From: Kineothrix sp. IPX-CK
GTDB lineage: Bacteria > Bacillota > Clostridia > Lachnospirales > Lachnospiraceae
DNA: 64,000 nt
Assembly: GCF_039134705.1 (NCBI RefSeq)
Contig: NZ_CP146256.1
Coordinates: forward strand, 2,418,001 to 2,482,000
Reading direction: 5' to 3'
Part shown: positions 60,623 to 64,000 of the stretch, piece by piece
Layout of the letters: each line of letters starts with the position of its first letter
Numbering within the stretch: the first letter of the stretch is position 1
Notes under the pieces: generated by a model
Databases searched by the model: none
What the model saw: the letters and a program-made list of their open reading frames with translations, nothing else
What the model was told of the DNA's origin: nothing
Position numbers and translations under genes: made by a program

Positions 60623-61321
60623 TCACGTATATTCCGCTTGATACAGCAAATATGCTTTATAAAAGCTGCTCTTTCTCCTTCGCGAAAGTATAAATTCATT
60701 TCTGTCTATCCATATTTTTTCATCTTTATATTTATCTATCCAAAGGATATTTACGATATATTTTTTATCGATCCTAAAAAACAAGCGCATATCCAGTTCA
60801 TTTTCTGCTCCCTTTAGGGATACTTCTTTTCTGAATATTTCGTTTCCCGCAAAATACTCCGTATAGCTGTTATACGCCCGTATGTATTTTATATTCCTTT
60901 GAAGAATCTGGTACTTGTTCCGCTCCTTATACACCTCGACACTTTTCATCCCAAGGGATAAATTAATCACCCTCGTCAAAGCCTCCATGATCCCCTCCTT
61001 ATGGAAAGGCTTCCGCAAATACCAAACCGCGTTTATCTTAAAGGCTTCCTCAAAATGCTCGGTTTCTCCTGTCGCCATAATGATACGGCAGCCCGGATTG
61101 AGCTTGTTTATCTGCTTCCCGGTTTCATAGCCATTCAAAACCGGCATGATGACATCCAGGAAAACCGCATCCAGCTCTTGCACTTTTTCAAGCAGTCCGC
61201 TTCCCGAGAGAAACGTATATATTTCATAGTCCTGCCCGATTTCCCGCAAGCATTCTCCGATCATTCGCTCCAGTCTCTCCGTTATCAATTTTTCATCGTC
61301 GCAAATACCTATTTTTATCAT
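60623..61321 (-). CDS. LytTR-family response regulator (AgrA-like)
   Basis: 232 residues from ATG 61321 (ATG 61327 and 61348 are alternatives; none has a strong ribosome binding site). Receiver domain IKIGICDDEKLITERLERMI with phospho-acceptor Asp in LDAVFLDVIMPVLNGYE and Lys in YLRKPFHKEG. The C-terminal LytTR DNA-binding domain is at about 130-232 (IKYIRAYNSYTEYFAGNEIF, LFFRIDKKYIVNI). Typical partner of GHKL kinases in peptide quorum sensing. Confidence 0.92.
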   Translation of the reverse strand: MIKIGICDDEKLITERLERMIGECLREIGQDYEIYTFLSGSGLLEKVQELDAVFLDVIMPVLNGYETGKQINKLNPGCRIIMATGETEHFEEAFKINAVWYLRKPFHKEGIMEALTRVINLSLGMKSVEVYKERNKYQILQRNIKYIRAYNSYTEYFAGNEIFRKEVSLKGAENELDMRLFFRIDKKYIVNILWIDKYKDEKIWIDRNEFILSRRRKSSFYKAYLLYQAEYT

Positions 61322-61359
61322 TAGCATCCCGCGCCATCCTATTTCCATTTACTGGTAAT

Positions 61360-61388
61360 ATTTTACAACCACTCTTCTTTATTGACAA
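61360..61388 (-). promoter_or_regulatory. Promoter of the regulator-kinase operon
   Basis: Minus strand TTGTCA (61388-61383), 17-bp spacer, TAAAAT (61365-61360), about 35 bases before the regulator start. Confidence 0.7.
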
Positions 61389-61542
61389 GTTTCGGGGCAG
61401 CTTTTTCCGTATTTATGCCGCTTTTACAACAAATATATGTAGTCATATTGAGCCTGTACATTAAAGTAAAAAGAACAAAAGCTTGCGCATCCTGCCCGAA
61501 GGGCTTTTATCTTATAGGACGTACTTTCCTAAATTATATAAA

Positions 61543-61569
61543 AAAATCCGGGACAAAGCCCCGGATTTT
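61543..61569 (-). terminator. Terminator of the Cys/Gly/Asn-rich protein gene
   Basis: AAAATCCGGG-ACAAAGC-CCCGGATTTT, a perfect 10-bp stem; minus-strand tail TTTTATATAA. It lies 23 bases after the stop codon. Confidence 0.85.
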
Positions 61570-61591
61570 ATCCTAAAACTATTACACAAAA

Positions 61592-61927
61592 TTATTCTTC
61601 ACATCCACATGTATTCCCCGGTGAAGGAAACGAATTAAAACCCCTGTCTCTGTCTCTGCGTACATCATCGACATAAGGTTCATTCATCATTTGTCTGCCG
61701 TCATATCTTTGTTCAGGTCCCCGGCTGCGTCCGCCGGTTCCTTGATTGTTATCCGGGGTACTGCATCCGCATGTATTGTTATTTCGACAGCCTGAGTTGT
61801 CGCCCCAGCCTGAATTGTTGCCGCAGCCTAAATCATTTCCGCAGCCCGAATTGTTCCCCCAGCCTATATCGTTATTGCCGCAGCATAAAAGTAAAATTAA
61901 CAAAATAAGACAATTCATATTCTTCAA
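61592..61927 (-). CDS. Small Cys/Gly/Asn-rich repeat protein
   Basis: 111 residues. A short hydrophobic start MNCLILLILLLCCGNN is followed by hexapeptide repeats of the form GWGNNS, GCGNDL, GCGNNS, GWGDNS encoded by an 18-bp tandem repeat. After that come CGCSTPDNNQ, a polar Arg/Gly/Asp-rich region and a final NTCGCEE. Nine cysteines. An AGGAG box precedes the ATG, and a strong terminator follows. I do not know the family; its cysteine- and glycine-rich make-up resembles spore-coat or secreted metal-binding microproteins. The hydrophobic start ending in CC may be an export or lipobox-like signal. Confidence 0.7.
   Translation of the reverse strand: MKNMNCLILLILLLCCGNNDIGWGNNSGCGNDLGCGNNSGWGDNSGCRNNNTCGCSTPDNNQGTGGRSRGPEQRYDGRQMMNEPYVDDVRRDRDRGFNSFPSPGNTCGCEE
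61788..61880. repeat. 18-bp tandem repeat (five units) inside the small Cys/Gly/Asn-rich gene
   Basis: Units CAGCCTGAGTTGTCGCCC, CAGCCTGAATTGTTGCCG, CAGCCTAAATCATTTCCG and CAGCCCGAATTGTTCCCC run from 61788 to 61859, then a 21-bp variant to 61880. Repeat number could vary between strains without breaking the frame. Confidence 0.85.
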
Positions 61928-61982
61928 CTCCTTTATGGTATGCTTTATCTTATGTGATATCTCATAAAGGGTTACTTATTTC

Positions 61983-62558
61983 TTATCCACTTTTTTGCTG
62001 CGATTCCGCCTGCAACACATGTCCGCGCTTTTTCAACACCTCTTTTTTTATATAAGAGAAAGTCTTTTTTTCTCCCTCTTTCGCCAGCATATGCAAAAGC
62101 CTTTCCAGCAGTTCCTTCGTCTTCTCATGAAGGGGAGCCGGGTCTTTGCCCGAAAGGTAATATTCCAAAGGGGCATGGTCAGTATAATTGCCCTTTCGGT
62201 ACACCTTGCATGCAGCTATGCGGTCCATGAGCATTTCCACGATATAGCGTTCCGGCATGGGCGCCGGAGCCATACCTCCGGGAATATTCTTTGTGCTGTA
62301 ATCCAGCCAGTACTCGTAATGATGCTTGTTCCTTCCCTTATGGTGCAGCCATGCGGCGGAATAGCCAATGTCTTCTCTCTCCGCATTGTTCGGACTTCTG
62401 TCCCCCTGATAGTACTTCGCACCAACTAAGAATTCCGTGGGGCTGTATTTGGATAAATCATGTGTTAGTCCCTGCCAATAAAGCCCCACCTTAAAGCAGC
62501 CTTTCAACACGAGATATTTATGATAAGTTATCGTTTTAAAATGCTTCCAGATTTTCAT
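61983..62558 (-). CDS. DUF5662 family protein
   Basis: 191 residues from ATG 62558 (AGGTG upstream; GTG 62567 is the alternative). Has the family look: HFKTITYHKYLVLKGCFKVG, LTHDLSKYSPTEF, AAWLHHKGRNKHHYEYWLDY and AKEGEKKTFSYIKKEVL. The conserved His and Asp residues (HDLSK, HHKGRNKHH) suggest a metal-dependent, possibly HD-like hydrolase, but this is inference. It follows the debranching-enzyme homologue by 33 bases. Confidence 0.85.
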   Translation of the reverse strand: MKIWKHFKTITYHKYLVLKGCFKVGLYWQGLTHDLSKYSPTEFLVGAKYYQGDRSPNNAEREDIGYSAAWLHHKGRNKHHYEYWLDYSTKNIPGGMAPAPMPERYIVEMLMDRIAACKVYRKGNYTDHAPLEYYLSGKDPAPLHEKTKELLERLLHMLAKEGEKKTFSYIKKEVLKKRGHVLQAESQQKSG

Positions 62559-62591
62559 ATTGTTCACCTACAAAAGACTGTCTGTGCCGGA

Positions 62592-64000
62592 TTAAAATGC
62601 AGTCCTCACATATTGCCTTTTTTCAGGCTTCTGTCCTTTCTTCTGTTTTGAAATATATATATGAACCGTGCGGGGCTTCACCTCGGCCCTGGGCTGTTCT
62701 TCCGCCTCGGCTAAAGACTCCGATAAAAACATATCCCCGCTTTCCCTTCCCGTATCTGCAAGCAATTGCCATTCCATGCCCTTGGGAAGCTTGGGAAGTG
62801 CGAAATCGTGAGGAAGCCAGTGCATATTATATGCGATATAAAAGAAATTGTCGTCCTCTTTCTTATCTAATTTACCGTAGCAGCCACAGTACATGATTCC
62901 GGCGTAACGGCTGTAGCCGCTAAGCTCAGGGCGCCACGCTTCCTCTCCATGATAAGAGACATCGGGATAACCGCAGCCGATATAATCAAGAAGCTTGGGT
63001 TCCTGTTCATTTCTAAGCACCGGATGCTCCTTCTTAAGGGAAATCAGGCTCTTCATACAGGAAAAAATGCTCTGTCCGGAACCGGTACTGTTCCATTTCA
63101 CAAAGCCGGTCTCGTTGTCCTGACAATAAGGGTTATTATTTCCATACCGGGTATTTCCGAATTCATCGCCGCTGTATATGAGGGGCGTTCCCTGAGAGGT
63201 AAAGAGCATGACGAGTACGTTTTTCATCTGCCTTTCCCGCAGCTTAAGTATGTCCTTTTTCCTCGTCGTACCTTCCGTTCCGCAGTTCCATGTAAAGTTG
63301 TTGTCATTGCCGTCTCTGCCTCCTTCGCCATTTTCCTCGTTATGCTTCTTCTCGTAGGAGACCATATCCGATAGTGTAAAGCCGTAATAATTAGTCACAT
63401 AATTTATCACGCCATGGCGGGCAGGATTTTTACGCTGTAATTCCAGAAAACATCCCAGCATATTGTCGTCGCCCTTTAGAAAACGGCGGGCCGTATACAT
63501 ATAATCATCATTATAGGAGGCCAGATTGCGGAATTCCGGTACTTCTTCCTCTCCATATATTTCTTCATAAGGAAAATTATCATAGAATAATTTAGTTTCC
63601 GTAAAGAGCGGATCCGAGGCGACAGCGCGTACCGGAAGCCTTTCTCCCTTTAAATGAATACCGTCAATGTGATATTCCAACACCCAGTATCTTAATGCCT
63701 CTAAGATCACTCCCTGATTTACTGAATCCGGAAAATAAAATTGCATAATTACCTCAATACCGTTCCTATGCAACTCCTTTACCATATCCTTAAACTCAGA
63801 AACCGCATCCCCATTGGAACTGAAGGCAGCCTTAGGTGCAAAATAAAATCCCTCTATATATCCCCAGCAATTGTACTTTTCCTTCTTCTCACTCTCCTGA
63901 GGCGGAGCGAATTTATTCTTTACCATCTCCTCCATGGATGCCTCGGCAGTAGGAAGTCTATGTCTTTCCGTCTCATCGAACTCATAGGCGGGCATCAACT
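62592..64000 (-). CDS. GH13 debranching-enzyme (GlgX/isoamylase-type) homologue lacking catalytic residues, 5' end outside window
   Basis: About 469 C-terminal residues are visible; the reading stays open at the window edge. The fold is clearly GlgX/TreX-like: MPAYEFDE, CWGYIEGFYFAPKAAFS, YNDDYMYTARRFLKGD, GFTLSDMVSYEKKHNEENGE, NFTWNCGTEG, GTPLIYSGDEFGNTRYGNNN. Yet the four conserved GH13 regions are altered: VIMQFYFPD for VILDVVYNH, DGIHLKGER for DGFRFDLA, LFYDNFP for IAEPWD, and VTNYYGF for VTAHDGF. The nucleophile Asp, acid/base Glu and stabilising Asp are all gone, so it is unlikely to cut glucan; it may bind glycogen or regulate. Confidence 0.82.
   Translation of the reverse strand, partial: LMPAYEFDETERHRLPTAEASMEEMVKNKFAPPQESEKKEKYNCWGYIEGFYFAPKAAFSSNGDAVSEFKDMVKELHRNGIEVIMQFYFPDSVNQGVILEALRYWVLEYHIDGIHLKGERLPVRAVASDPLFTETKLFYDNFPYEEIYGEEEVPEFRNLASYNDDYMYTARRFLKGDDNMLGCFLELQRKNPARHGVINYVTNYYGFTLSDMVSYEKKHNEENGEGGRDGNDNNFTWNCGTEGTTRKKDILKLRERQMKNVLVMLFTSQGTPLIYSGDEFGNTRYGNNNPYCQDNETGFVKWNSTGSGQSIFSCMKSLISLKKEHPVLRNEQEPKLLDYIGCGYPDVSYHGEEAWRPELSGYSRYAGIMYCGCYGKLDKKEDDNFFYIAYNMHWLPHDFALPKLPKGMEWQLLADTGRESGDMFLSESLAEAEEQPRAEVKPRTVHIYISKQKKGQKPEKRQYVRTAF

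Noticed and set aside
61382..61576. 64-codon plus-strand open frame between the response regulator and the repeat-protein gene
   Set aside because: It spans the minus-strand promoter and terminator, has no ribosome binding site, and its composition is not protein-like.
61788..61880. CRISPR-like short repeats
   Set aside because: Units are contiguous without spacers, vary at several positions and encode an in-frame hexapeptide repeat, so they are a coding tandem repeat.

Overview
The window looks like a chromosomal segment from a low-to-mid GC, Gram-positive member of the Clostridia, most probably Lachnospiraceae. The basis is gene content and order: radC-mreB-mreC-mreD-PBP2-minC-minD-minE-rodA-mgsA-dacF, a yggS-sepF cluster, a DUF4321 protein, and miaB-mutS-mutL-miaA in one co-directional run. 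There are also many AGGAGG-type ribosome binding sites with GTG or TTG starts. I saw no rRNA, tRNA, CRISPR array, insertion sequence or integrase.

Left part, about 1-29800, accessory. It holds a MarR-controlled ArsA/Get3-type ATPase operon with a recurring 23-bp operator, an SdpR/SdpI pair followed by a CPBP protease, and an ABC export system with FtsX-type permeases. A TetR-controlled set follows: a DUF4097 lipoprotein and an unusual fusion of a TVP38/TMEM64 membrane domain with a condensation-type acyltransferase domain. Next come a cytidylate-kinase-like protein, a polar amino-acid ABC importer, a class III aminotransferase with an iron alcohol dehydrogenase, AraC regulators, a nitroreductase, a SEC-C methionine aminopeptidase and GapN. 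The part ends with two DUF6385-like proteins and a TPR glycosyltransferase, a DUF2087 regulator, a second cytidylate-kinase-like protein, and an AraC regulator with an EamA transporter.

Middle and right part, about 29800-58700, mostly core genes on the minus strand: rluD-type pseudouridine synthase, lspA, aroB, sepF, yggS, a membrane-anchored HlyD-like protein and a small P-loop protein; the wall, shape and division block; then a gamma-lyase-like PLP enzyme, miaA, mutL, mutS and miaB. A hybrid histidine kinase upstream of miaB is clearly decaying. An uncharacterised protein with nuclease-like and winged-helix features, and trpS, follow.

Right end, about 58700-64000. A LytTR response regulator and an AgrC-like GHKL kinase are followed by a separately promoted 20-residue peptide gene with a strong ribosome binding site, a small possibly frameshifted gene and a terminator. 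This peptide plus two-component module is the best candidate for an undescribed system. Beyond it lie a Cys/Gly/Asn repeat microprotein, a DUF5662 protein and the 3' part of a GH13 debranching-enzyme homologue in which all four catalytic regions have lost their key residues.

Starts were moved to internal codons where a ribosome binding site argued for it. Family names rest on motif recognition by eye, not on database searches.
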